NCBI RefSeq assembly: GCF_936928535.1
Contig: NZ_CAKZHY010000036.1
Location: 1-41,310, forward strand
Length of the DNA stretch: 41,310 bases
From: an uncultured Bradyrhizobium sp.
GTDB taxonomy: Bacteria; Pseudomonadota; Alphaproteobacteria; Rhizobiales; Xanthobacteraceae
Direction: 5' to 3'
The first letter of the stretch is position 1. The number at the start of each line of letters is the position of its first letter. This document shows positions 1 to 8,010 of this stretch, in pieces. The position numbers and the translations under genes are program-made. The notes beneath the pieces are model-generated. The model was given only the letters and a program-made list of their open reading frames with translations. It searched no databases and was not told where the DNA came from.

Positions 1-54
1 TGCCGGTGAACGCGGTGACCCGCAGCCAGCTACACCACGCGACGGGGCACGATC

Positions 55-1215
55 ATGTACTACTTGGCCAGAGGCTATGCTCACTTCGACCAACACTCCC
101 TAAGTGCAGAGTACTTTTCGCGTGCTTATGCGTCGGCAAAGGACGATCCAAAACGCCAAGCAAAATGTTTGCGGCAAGCCGCTGAACAATATGCATTGGG
201 CGGGCAACCGAAGAAGTCGCGTGTACGGGTCGAGTCCTTGCGCTCTCTTGCGCAAGAGCATGCATCCACTGAGTGGGAACTTCTCCAGTGTCTGGCCGAT
301 CAAGTCGAACGTGAGAAAGACAAGGCCACCGAGTTGGCAGTCACGGAGCGAATGATTGAGATTCGTCCGGATGATGCGAAACTACGGTTTCAGCTAGCCT
401 ACCAATATGGCGAACTGGGACGAAATGATCTTTCCCTCTATCACTACCTGTTAATTCCCCGCTCGCAGCGCTCGGCCGGAGCATGGAATAATCTGGGCGC
501 AATCTCTAATGAACTCTCGCTCCCGGCTAAAGCCGTCGATGCCTATAAGCAGGCAGCTGAGATGAATGAGACGCTCGCAATGAGCAATCTGGGCTATAAG
601 CTCATGCAGGCAGGTTTCGTTGAGGAGGCGCTAGAGCAATACAAAAGAGCGATTGCCGTCGAAGACCCGCACAAAAATGTAGGTCAGCTATTCTCCGCGC
701 TTCAGTCTGTGTTCGAAGAAGAAAATGAGCAGCAGCAAGGGTTTCTTGACGAGGCTAAAAAGCGAGTTGTTTTCTTGCAAAAGCTGGGCGGTGCTGTTGG
801 TCGTCCCGAAAATTTCCTGGCTGGGGATAATTGGCATGGTCCAGAGTGCATATTGGCGTCGTCGCGCGATGAGAATATCGTCAAATTCGAGGGATATTTT
901 GATCGAGCCAATCCGTTCTCTGGTGGGCTTCTAGCGGCCATAGGAACTCCAAGCGGAGAAGTCAAAGCGAGACACAGAGTTGTCTATTCCGGCAGTATCC
1001 GTGGTCAGGCCATATTCGGCACGATCACCACGGGTCGTGATGGGGCCTCCACAGATTTGGGACTCAATACATCAACTGCGTACATGTTCTTTAACGAGGA
1101 TGCGACAGAGCTCTATGCTATTGTCGATCCTGACACCGACAAGCCCACTTACCAACGACTTACAAAAGTTCAGTCGCTGCCATGGGCAGCCGCGCAAAGT
1201 TCGGAAAGCTCTTGA
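55..1215 (+). CDS. TPR-repeat protein, probably N-terminally incomplete
   Basis: The predicted protein has 386 residues. Roughly residues 1–215 are helical tetratricopeptide repeats, with typical spaced pairs such as ARGYAHF…SAEYFSRAYASA, WNNLGAISNEL…AVDAYKQAAEMN and NLGYKLMQAGFVEEALEQYKRAI. Residues from about 250 to the end are a different, beta-rich domain that I do not recognise. TPRs mediate protein–protein contacts, so no reaction can be assigned. The protein begins inside what looks like a TPR helix. In-frame stops lie at 7–9 and 16–18, no other start codon is available and the Shine-Dalgarno is poor, so the gene may be a 3′ fragment of a longer or frameshifted gene that leaves the window. 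Base composition is clearly AT-richer than most of the window, which suggests recent acquisition. Confidence 0.7.
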   Translation: MYYLARGYAHFDQHSLSAEYFSRAYASAKDDPKRQAKCLRQAAEQYALGGQPKKSRVRVESLRSLAQEHASTEWELLQCLADQVEREKDKATELAVTERMIEIRPDDAKLRFQLAYQYGELGRNDLSLYHYLLIPRSQRSAGAWNNLGAISNELSLPAKAVDAYKQAAEMNETLAMSNLGYKLMQAGFVEEALEQYKRAIAVEDPHKNVGQLFSALQSVFEEENEQQQGFLDEAKKRVVFLQKLGGAVGRPENFLAGDNWHGPECILASSRDENIVKFEGYFDRANPFSGGLLAAIGTPSGEVKARHRVVYSGSIRGQAIFGTITTGRDGASTDLGLNTSTAYMFFNEDATELYAIVDPDTDKPTYQRLTKVQSLPWAAAQSSESS

Positions 1216-1227
1216 TCCTACCAGCGC

Positions 1228-1310
1228 GTAGGATGGGTTGAGCGGGAGCGAAACCCATCAACGGCCAGCCGCGAAAATGATGGGTTTCGCAAGGGCTCAA
1301 CCCATCCTAC
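1228..1310. repeat. Nested palindromic intergenic repeat (family C, copy 1)
   Basis: The outer arms GTAGGATGGGTTGAGC (1228–1243) and GCTCAACCCATCCTAC (1295–1310) are perfect reverse complements. A second, inner perfect pair is GCGAAACCCATCA (1248–1260) with TGATGGGTTTCGC (1278–1290). The whole unit can fold into one long hairpin. A related unit with GTAGGGTGGGC ends lies at 32903–32994. Its position just after the TPR stop codon could let it act as a terminator or mRNA-stabilising hairpin, but it has no T-run. Confidence 0.85.
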
Positions 1311-1423
1311 GGGCTAATCCAAGCATTCGCTAGCTGAACCGAATCCATGAAAAGGCCCCGCGACAATGATCGCGAGGGCCGCCGTTCGATGAGGATCTTG
1401 CAATCTCCTGCCAGAAAGATCGG

Positions 1424-2443
1424 ATGCACCAAATGGGCGCGCTTGATAAGTTCTTCGAAACACTCCCTGAAACTTTTGACGTCGCAAAGCTTCTCGATCC
1501 GGATGTTGAGGCGATCGAGAATACGATCTATAGCGCATCGTCGACGTATAAATATTTCCCATTCTCGCGCCGGTCTTTTTTCGCGAAACCACAGGTCCGC
1601 TTTAGCCCGCGCGAAGCACTGAATGACGAATTTGAAATGAGCCGCCGATGGCGGGAAATCAGTGCTGATGGCATACGGGATTACATTAAAGATAACTTGA
1701 GCGTTTCATTGCCCGCCGCTTTCGCTAGCAACGACCTTATGGTGTCGATACTGGCTGAAAGCCTGCAAGAAAACGGTCAAGTGTTGACACCGGCGCAAAA
1801 GCAACAGGCTGAAGCAATCCTGGCTAGCGAACGGGGGAAACTCTTCATGCAAAATCAGCTCGTCGCTACCCAGCAGGTATTATCGCCGATCGTGGACCTT
1901 TTCTTTACCCGGCTCGAAGCGAATTTCGACACGATGGTGAATGACGTCATCTCGCCGATGGGAGTCTTCTGCGTTACGGAGGATCCTCTAAATCAACAAA
2001 TGTGGGCTCACTACGCTGATCAAGGCAGAGGCTTCGCTATTGGGTTTGATGCACAGCACCCTTTTTTCAGTCACCGTGACGGAGCGACCCAGCGGCATCT
2101 TCTCAAGAAGGTAATCTACACTGACGAACACACGCAGAATTTCTGGAGAAACCCGTACTATCTTTTCTTGGTCAAATCTTCTGGCTGGGCTTACGAGAAA
2201 GAATGGCGGATGTTCAAAAAGTTCAAAGACAGCGATGAGGTGATACCTGCCGTGACGCCAGAGGTTCATCTTTGGAATATCGAACCGACTATGATCAGCA
2301 GCGTTCATTTTGGTTATAAGTACAATGAGGCCGAACTGGTTGCAGATATGGCGTCGATATTGGCAACGGGGGCTCGTCCTCGGTTCTACAAATTAGTTGT
2401 CAATCGTTCTGAGGGGACTCTGGAAGAGCAGCCTATCAACTAG
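1424..2443 (+). CDS. DUF2971 domain protein
   Basis: The protein has 339 residues. It carries the two hallmarks of DUF2971: an N-terminal RFSPREALNDEFE block at about residues 59–71, and MWAHYADQGRGFAIGFD at about 193–209, which follows a GVFCVTEDPLN strand. The family is widespread and of unknown biochemical function. It is often found singly in variable chromosomal regions and sometimes near defence genes. Here the neighbours are a possibly truncated TPR gene and a palindromic repeat, which fits an accessory patch. Codon use is AT-richer than in the tenA gene that follows. The ATG at 1424 gives the full N-terminal domain but has only a weak purine stretch upstream. An ATG three codons in (1433) is possible. 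Confidence 0.8.
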   Translation: MHQMGALDKFFETLPETFDVAKLLDPDVEAIENTIYSASSTYKYFPFSRRSFFAKPQVRFSPREALNDEFEMSRRWREISADGIRDYIKDNLSVSLPAAFASNDLMVSILAESLQENGQVLTPAQKQQAEAILASERGKLFMQNQLVATQQVLSPIVDLFFTRLEANFDTMVNDVISPMGVFCVTEDPLNQQMWAHYADQGRGFAIGFDAQHPFFSHRDGATQRHLLKKVIYTDEHTQNFWRNPYYLFLVKSSGWAYEKEWRMFKKFKDSDEVIPAVTPEVHLWNIEPTMISSVHFGYKYNEAELVADMASILATGARPRFYKLVVNRSEGTLEEQPIN

Positions 2444-2604
2444 CTCACCTTGCGATGGCAGTGCACAAAACTCCCGACGCGACCCTGTCCGCGACGCTGC
2501 TCAACGCCAATTTGCACGCGATCCCCGTAGCTCCCTGGTTCGCAATGCGTTATCCGTAGCAAGCCAAAGACGTTCATCGACAAGCAAGCCAGGCGAAAAC
2601 GATC

Positions 2605-3279
2605 GTGAGTTTCTTCGAGCGCCTCAAGACAGAAGCATCCGCTGAGTGGCGGGCTTACAGCGAGCATCCCTTCACGAACGGATTGGCAGACGGCTCGCTC
2701 CCCGAAGCGGCGTTTCGTCACTACCTCGTCCAGGACTATTTGTTCTTGATCGAGTTTGCTCGCGCGTACGCGCTCGGGGTCTACAAGTCGCCCAGGCTTG
2801 CCGACATGCGGGAAGCAGCGGCCGGCCTGTCGGCCATCCTCGATGTCGAGATGAACCTGCATGTGAAGCTCTGTGCCGATTGGGGTCTATCGCCGACCGA
2901 CCTCGAACAAGCCCCTCCGGCGGCCGAGATGCTGGCCTATACGCGCTACGTGCTCGACGCGGGAATGCGCGGCGATCTGCTCGCCCTCAAGGTGGCGCTT
3001 GCGCCTTGCGTGATCGGCTACGCGGAGATCGCAACGCGGCTCGCCTCGCGCGCCCTCGCGGGCGCTGCAACCAATGCTTACCGCGTTTGGATCGCCGAGT
3101 ACGCCGGCGCGCCGTACCAGGAGGTCGCGGCCAAAGCGCGGGTGCACCTGGACCATCTCGCCGATCTCTACGCCACGCCGGCCCGCGAGGCCGAGTTGAT
3201 TGCGATCTTCAAGGAGGCCACCCGCCTCGAGGCGGACTTCTGGGAGATGGCTTGGCGCGCCGGCAAGCGTGTTGAATAA
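2605..3279 (+). CDS. tenA: TenA-family aminopyrimidine aminohydrolase (thiaminase II)
   Basis: The protein has 224 residues, the normal TenA length. TenA hydrolyses 4-amino-5-aminomethyl-2-methylpyrimidine to HMP, salvaging degraded thiamine in the cytoplasm. Family landmarks are present at the Bacillus subtilis numbering: D44 in LVQDY, Y112 in AYTRY, and the nucleophile C135 in APCVIGYAEI. The C-terminal acidic residue is E214 in DFWEMAW, and HPFTNGLADGSL marks the N-terminus. The start is a GTG at 2605; the track before it has no better in-frame start. It stands alone, without thiamine transporter or biosynthesis genes beside it. No THI-box riboswitch was recognised in the 160 bases upstream. 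An active enzyme is likely because every catalytic position is retained. Confidence 0.92.
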   Translation: MSFFERLKTEASAEWRAYSEHPFTNGLADGSLPEAAFRHYLVQDYLFLIEFARAYALGVYKSPRLADMREAAAGLSAILDVEMNLHVKLCADWGLSPTDLEQAPPAAEMLAYTRYVLDAGMRGDLLALKVALAPCVIGYAEIATRLASRALAGAATNAYRVWIAEYAGAPYQEVAAKARVHLDHLADLYATPAREAELIAIFKEATRLEADFWEMAWRAGKRVE

Positions 3280-3409
3280 CGGTTTCGGCAATCGGCCACC
3301 GCTACTTCATCCCGGGAATTACGGTGACAGTTTTGGACTGCGCCCTTGATCTTATGTCCGCTCCGCCAGAATGCCTTGTCAACGCGTGTCGCGCATCGTC
3401 ACCGTTACC

Positions 3410-4138
3410 CTATTGTCGCGCCGACACCAGCAGCATCATCGGCCGTTCCAGCTCTTCCTCCAGCGCCGGCTTCTCCCTGATCTGCTCCGCCGATGGCGCG
3501 AACTCGTCAACGGCTTCGATGGTGAAGCCGGCCTGGATCAGCGTGGTCAGCGTCGTTGCGATTCTGCGGTGATACTTCAGGACGTCTTTCGCGAACCAAT
3601 CGGTGCGGCGTTCCCCTTCGATCGCGTAGCGATTGACCGGCCATGTCTTTCGCCCGTGGTCATCCACGGTCCAGTGCGGATGGCCGGCAGCCATGAAAAT
3701 CGGATGCTCGATCGAGAAGACGAAATGGCTACCGGCGGTGAGGGTGCGATAGATCGTTCGGGCGAGCCGCGCGAAGTCGCTGACGTAATGGAGCGTGAGA
3801 GAGCTGAAGGCGAAATCGAAGGCCGCTTCGGCAAGCTCGATCGTCTCGAGATCAGCGATGCGATATTCGATCGCAGGATCCGTAGTGGTTTGCCGTGCCC
3901 TCGTGATCATGGTCTCGGAGAGGTCGATGCCGAGAACCGTTTTGGCGCCATTGTCGCGCAACCAGCGTGACACCCAGCCGAGGCCGCAGCCGAGATCGAT
4001 GGCGCGTCGGCCGGCCATGTCAGGGAACATGGCGCGCAACGCCGGCCATTCCGGTGCGCCGGCAAGGCCGTGCACCTGGCGTGGAAGCTGGCTGTAACCG
4101 CTGAAGAAATCGGGATTGTCGTAGATGTTCTGTGCCAT
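3410..4138 (-). CDS. Class I SAM-dependent methyltransferase
   Basis: The protein has 242 residues. Motif I is AIDLGCGLG at residues 46–54, and the acidic residue that binds the SAM ribose is in GIDLSE (D72). Motif IV-like FDFAFSSLTLHYV follows near residue 108, then the usual IEHPIF strand typical of the Methyltransf_11 group. It looks like a small-molecule methyltransferase, but nothing in the sequence shows the substrate. It lies on the same strand as the GrlR-like gene upstream, with about 125 bases between, so co-transcription is possible but not certain. Confidence 0.88.
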   Translation of the reverse strand: MAQNIYDNPDFFSGYSQLPRQVHGLAGAPEWPALRAMFPDMAGRRAIDLGCGLGWVSRWLRDNGAKTVLGIDLSETMITRARQTTTDPAIEYRIADLETIELAEAAFDFAFSSLTLHYVSDFARLARTIYRTLTAGSHFVFSIEHPIFMAAGHPHWTVDDHGRKTWPVNRYAIEGERRTDWFAKDVLKYHRRIATTLTTLIQAGFTIEAVDEFAPSAEQIREKPALEEELERPMMLLVSARQ

Positions 4139-4264
4139 GACGCGCTCCGTCCGCGGAGGTGGTCTGCCACACCTGCGCGAAAATTACGATGGCTGGAGGC
4201 CAGACGCACGATCTGTCGAGCGCGTGCGAGCAAGTGCGGCCTGGCCGATCATGCGGCTAGATCG

Positions 4265-4600
4265 TCACTCATCGTTCGTGATCCGAACCAGCTCCAAGTC
4301 GAGCTTCAGGCCGGGCGCTTGTTTTGCGAAGCCCGTGCAGGATGTGGAGGAGTCATCGGCCGAGCGGCCCGAGACGATGATGTCGATCGCATCCAGTCCA
4401 AAGACACCGGGCGGCCCCGGCTCCACGCGTCGGGCGGACAAGCTGGCTTTGAAATGCTCGCCCTGCTGCGTCCAGCTTCCCGCATAGGCGAATGTGGAAT
4501 CGCCGCCGCCGAGTGTCCCGTCCGCGGCGAACTCGACCACGCCGGCGCCTTCGCCGATTGGCGTTTTGAACCAAACGGAATATTTACCCGGGGTGATCAC
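4265..4600 (-). CDS. GrlR-like small regulatory protein
   Basis: This is a 111-residue protein with a GTG start. The pattern GKYSVWFKTPIGEGAGVVEF near the N-terminus, then a GGGDSTFAYAGSW strand, GVFGLDAIDIIVSGR and LKLDLELVRI, resembles the GrlR family fold (a lipocalin-like beta-barrel). In enteropathogenic E. coli, GrlR represses type III secretion by binding the activator GrlA. No type III secretion gene or GrlA-like activator is visible here, so a role in secretion must not be assumed. The assignment is by pattern only. It is flanked on the same strand by a methyltransferase and a membrane/coiled-coil protein. Confidence 0.6.
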   Translation of the reverse strand: MITPGKYSVWFKTPIGEGAGVVEFAADGTLGGGDSTFAYAGSWTQQGEHFKASLSARRVEPGPPGVFGLDAIDIIVSGRSADDSSTSCTGFAKQAPGLKLDLELVRITNDE

Positions 4601-4755
4601 GCAAGCTCACATGCCGGCCCTTGCCCAGGCTGAGTTGAGCGGGATCAAAATGGCTATCGCGTGGCGCGTGCCAGCGCTACGCTGCCAACAGCCTCAGGCC
4701 ATCAGCACATGCGCGGCGCGGGATCTCGCCGGGTTATTCCCGCCGTTCCGATTGT

Positions 4756-5769
4756 CTACTTCGCATCCAGCGATTTTCGACAACGGTCCTTTGGCTTTCT
4801 GCTATCGCCGTCACATGACTTGCAGCAGGCGTCGGACTTTTGAATCAGCGTTTTCAGGATTTCCGTGGTTTCCCTGGACTGGTTTTCATACCGCTGCAGC
4901 AGGACGGCCTGTTGCTGATCGAAATAGTCGGACCGCGCTGCAACCCGTTTGATTTCATCGGACAGGATCGTCCTGATCGCCTCGGTGGTGTCCTTCAGGG
5001 CATTCTCATGACGTTGCAACAGGCGGTCTTGCCGCTCGTCAAAGCGGTCCGACCGGGCGGCGACACGGGCAATTTCGTCGCTCAATAGTTTCGCGCGGTC
5101 GGCGTCGTGCAGCTCGGTGATGCGGTTCATCTCTCGATAGGCGAGGATCAACACCGTCAGCGAGACTAGGATGGGAAGGATCCAGAGCGCATTCAGCAGC
5201 CTCCACACGAAGGTCGGACTGGAAAAACGCCCGAACCATCGGCCGAGAGGCCCTTTCGCCTCGTCGTCGGGCGCATCGTCCGGCAAATTCCTGTCCGGAA
5301 TTTCGACTTGCCAGCTTAGGCGGTGATTATCACCGAGCACGTCATACAACGCCCCCGGCGCGCACGAACTCAGTACCGCCGTGAATGCATCGACGGTCAT
5401 GCCAAAGGCGTCGATAAGCTCGTCAGCGTGATCAATGAGTGTTTCGATGTTGATCGAGCTGTACCAGATTTCGCCAACAGAAAATTTGATCCCCTCGAGG
5501 GCGCGCTCGCGCCGGCGGATCGTGGATTCATCCTTGGCTCGGCTGGCGGGGTAGGCTTGGCGAAGACTGTCTTTGAAGCGTTCAGCCAGACGGAGGGGAA
5601 ATATGTCTTTGACCTGCCGCTCCAACTGGTCAGGCGTTCTATCGCGAGAGATCGACGAGTCGCGACTGATCTCTCTCATGTAGTTGTTCCAGAACTCCTG
5701 TTTGGGAGTTTCCCCTGGGGGCCCACTGGAATAGGGATAGTACATCGCGCGAATGATGACGTACGGCAT
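4756..5769 (-). CDS. Unrecognised membrane protein with duplicated 40-residue coiled coil
   Basis: The protein has 337 residues from the ATG at 5769. I chose this start because AGGAAAGG sits about five bases upstream; a longer form from 5823 would add 18 residues rich in arginine. Residues 1–180 form an unrecognised, probably cytoplasmic domain. About residues 185–211 (VWRLLNALWILPILVSLTV and following) are a single transmembrane segment. After it come two consecutive 40-residue units, 229–268 and 269–308, each starting LSDEI(A/K)RVAARSD and containing LLQR(H/Y)EN. They are predicted to be helical coiled coil. A Cys/Lys-rich tail with DACCKSCDGD ends the protein. I do not recognise the family, and the pattern suggests an oligomeric membrane-anchored scaffold or receptor. 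Confidence 0.75.
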   Translation of the reverse strand: MPYVIIRAMYYPYSSGPPGETPKQEFWNNYMREISRDSSISRDRTPDQLERQVKDIFPLRLAERFKDSLRQAYPASRAKDESTIRRRERALEGIKFSVGEIWYSSINIETLIDHADELIDAFGMTVDAFTAVLSSCAPGALYDVLGDNHRLSWQVEIPDRNLPDDAPDDEAKGPLGRWFGRFSSPTFVWRLLNALWILPILVSLTVLILAYREMNRITELHDADRAKLLSDEIARVAARSDRFDERQDRLLQRHENALKDTTEAIRTILSDEIKRVAARSDYFDQQQAVLLQRYENQSRETTEILKTLIQKSDACCKSCDGDSRKPKDRCRKSLDAK

Positions 5770-5989
5770 CCCGCCTTTCCTGCGGCGGCGCGGCTCGCCA
5801 GCGGATCGACCATCCTCGATCATCTTTGACCTCTCAAATTATCAGGTCAGCAATTATTCGGCGTGTGATGCGAAATACTGGACGGTTTGGCATGCAAAAT
5901 GCGGATCTACAATAGGTTGTTTTAAACCGGAATTGCAACCTGAAAGTAGCGGTGCGCCGCGCCTCCACTTCATCTCGCGGCGTCCCGAA

Positions 5990-6934
5990 TTACCTCACCC
6001 CCGCCACCAGCATCACCACCACCGGCAGCGTCAGCGCCGCCAGCAGCGTCCCCAGCGCGACCGCGCCCGACACCGGGTTCACGAGCCGCTGATACTGGAT
6101 CGCGAAGATGTATGCGTTCGCGCCGGTCGGCATCGCCGCGAACAGCACGACCACGCCTGATGCGACCGAGGGCAGGCCGAGCAGTTTTGCCAGCACGAAC
6201 GCGGCCGCAGGCATCGCCATAAGTTTCAGCGCGCACATCACGAGGATGCTTGTTATCTCGCCCTTCACCTCGAAGCGAAACAGATTGATGCCGAGCGCGA
6301 TCAGCGCGGCCGGCGAGCCCGCTTGCGCGAGCAGCTCGATGGTCTTGTCGACGACCGCGTTGAGGCCAAGGCCGGTGAAGCGCCAGATCACGCCAAAGAT
6401 GATTCCGAGCATCAGCGGGTTCTTCGCAAGATCGGCGAGCACGGGGCGGAGCACGGCGAGCGCCGAGCCTGATCGTTTCCGGCTGACCAGCTCCATCTGC
6501 AAAATGCCGCAGAGCCAGAGCAGCGGCGTGTTCACCGACAGGATCAGCGACATCGGCCCCGCGGCCTCATTGCCGAGCGCGGAGATCACCAGGGGAATGC
6601 CGAGCATCACGATGTTGCCGTAGACCGAGCCGATCGCGAACACGACGCCGTCCTCGCGGTCCTCGCGCCGCGCGCGCATCAGGGCAGAGATCGCCAGTGC
6701 CGCGATCCAGGTCAGCGCCAGCGCGCCGTAATAGGCGCCCCACATCCGGTAAGGGCTGACGTCGGGGAAATCAGACACGACGATGGTGCGAAACAACAGC
6801 GCGGGGATCGCGATGCTGAAGGCGAACTCCGAGATGCCCTTGTGCGCGCCCTCGGAGACGAAGCGAAACAGCACCGACGCATAGCCGGCCGCGATCAGCG
6901 CAAACACCGGCGCGACGATCAACACGGTGGCCAT
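5990..6934 (-). CDS. AEC-family transporter (auxin efflux carrier family)
   Basis: The protein has 314 residues and about ten hydrophobic segments. It shows the AEC/bile-acid-transporter layout of two five-helix halves joined by a charged loop (ARREDREDG near residues 90–98). Characteristic stretches are FSIAIPALLFRT, SVYGNIVMLGIPL and, in the second half, FAAMPTGANAYIFA. Family members in bacteria export or exchange small carboxylates such as malate. The actual substrate is unknown here. I chose the ATG at 6934 because AGGGGGAGGA lies just upstream; starting at 6970 would add twelve unlikely residues. No adjacent catabolic gene gives a hint of substrate. Confidence 0.88.
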   Translation of the reverse strand: MATVLIVAPVFALIAAGYASVLFRFVSEGAHKGISEFAFSIAIPALLFRTIVVSDFPDVSPYRMWGAYYGALALTWIAALAISALMRARREDREDGVVFAIGSVYGNIVMLGIPLVISALGNEAAGPMSLILSVNTPLLWLCGILQMELVSRKRSGSALAVLRPVLADLAKNPLMLGIIFGVIWRFTGLGLNAVVDKTIELLAQAGSPAALIALGINLFRFEVKGEITSILVMCALKLMAMPAAAFVLAKLLGLPSVASGVVVLFAAMPTGANAYIFAIQYQRLVNPVSGAVALGTLLAALTLPVVVMLVAGVR

Positions 6935-7242
6935 GCGGTCCTCCCCCTCACGGGGATTTCGGCCGACCACCCCACGCGCCTCTCGATCCTGCCATCATGC
7001 CGGTGTTTTGCCCGACAAGTCAAAGGAAAATTCGTAAAATCCGCAAACGACGGAATTCGCGAGGCGGGGCAGGGAGCCGGCTACTGTGCATGGGGTTGTT
7101 TTCGGGGTTTGGGCCGGGGGATGCGGCAGGCCCCCTCCCTGTTGCCTAGACCGCACAGCTCCGACCTTTCGCCTTGCCCCTCGTTGCCAACCAACGCCGG
7201 TTCACCCACACTCCGACCCTGTCTCGACATTTGGGGGGATCG

Positions 7243-7599
7243 ATGCCGGTATCTCGCGTCACGACGTCCAATGCTGCTAAGGCCATGGCCGCTGCGGCCT
7301 TCGGGGTTGCCCTCGCCGGCCTGGTCCTGCCGGGGACCGGCTTTGCCTACACGCCCGAGCAGCAGCAGGCCTGCTCCCCGGATGCGATGCGGCTGTGCGG
7401 CGAGTTCGTGCCGAATGTCGATGCCATCACCGCCTGCATGGTCCAGAAGAAGGCGCAGCTGTCGCCGCAATGCGCGGTGTTCTTCCGCCGCGGCCCGGAG
7501 CCGGGCGAGGTCCGCGCCGGCGCGCCCACCAACATCAAGCCCGTCGTCGCCAAGAAGACCAAGCCGAAGCCGAAGAAGAAAAAGACCGACGACGGCTAG
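7243..7599 (+). CDS. Small exported Cys-containing protein with Lys/Pro tail
   Basis: The protein has 118 residues. An N-terminal signal peptide (basic start, then FGVALAGLVLPGTGFA, cleavage expected just before YTPEQQQ) sends it out of the cytoplasm. The mature part has four cysteines in the order ACSPDAMRLC…ACM…SPQC, a spacing resembling the short cysteine-rich repeat seen in many alphaproteobacterial periplasmic proteins. The last 25 residues are dominated by Lys and Pro (KKTKPKPKKKK). The ATG at 7243 is preceded by GGGGGGATCG, a good ribosome site. An ATG or similar start farther upstream would put charged residues before the signal peptide and is less likely. Function is unknown; two disulfides are expected. 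Confidence 0.72.
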   Translation: MPVSRVTTSNAAKAMAAAAFGVALAGLVLPGTGFAYTPEQQQACSPDAMRLCGEFVPNVDAITACMVQKKAQLSPQCAVFFRRGPEPGEVRAGAPTNIKPVVAKKTKPKPKKKKTDDG

Positions 7600-8010
7600 G
7601 CGCCCGCCCCAGTTCGTTCCCTCCCTGAAACCAGCATGTGCCCCTCGCGTCAAAATGACTCAGGGGAGCGCAAGCCACGCGACAGCCACCGGACTCGTTT
7701 TGTTCGCGCAAGCCAGCGCGCCGGCCTGCAGCAATTGCGAACGCCTCTGCCGAAAAAAGCGCCGCATGGGGATGCCCGGCGAGGTTGTGGCGCGACCTTT
7801 TCCGGGTGAGTGCTTGAAAAGATGCGGGATTGCCGGCGTGAACAGCGATTCATGATCCTGTTGTCGCCAGTCGCGCAAGGCAGTGTGACTCAAAAGCCAA
7901 CACGTCTTGTTATTTCGTGGCGTGTGCACGACTGCCGATAAATTTTTCTTTCACGAATCAGCGCGGTGATTCATTTTCGCGGCCTGGGGTCAATCTGGGA
8001 GGCCAGAGGT
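7600..8010. other. 411-base intergenic region upstream of the ParA gene
   Basis: No protein gene is supported here. The first half is GC-rich and featureless. From about 7860 the sequence turns AT-richer (for example GATAAATTTTTCTTTC at 7937–7952), which suits a promoter for the following gene, and it ends with the palindrome at 7955–7972. Confidence 0.5.
7955..7972. promoter_or_regulatory. Palindrome upstream of the ParA gene
   Basis: GAATCA-GCGCGG-TGATTC is a perfect 6-base inverted repeat with a 6-base centre. It lies 38 bases before the ATG at 8011, immediately downstream of an AT-rich stretch. Its position suggests an operator or a binding site for the ParA partner. It is a single copy in what I read. 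Confidence 0.4.

Noticed and set aside
2444..2604. A possible thiamine (THI-box) riboswitch in front of tenA.
   Set aside because: I could not find the conserved CUGAGA and related core motifs in this stretch.
3312..3412. GGGAATTACGGTGACAG and, farther on, CGTCACCGTTACCC as a possible inverted repeat or insertion remnant.
   Set aside because: The arms match only over about eight bases, and no transposase fragment lies between them.
5888..5904. A sigma-54-like promoter, TGGCATG-CAAA-ATGCG, with GG and GC ten bases apart.
   Set aside because: It points along the plus strand into the antisense of the AEC gene, where no plus-strand gene follows. A chance match is more likely.
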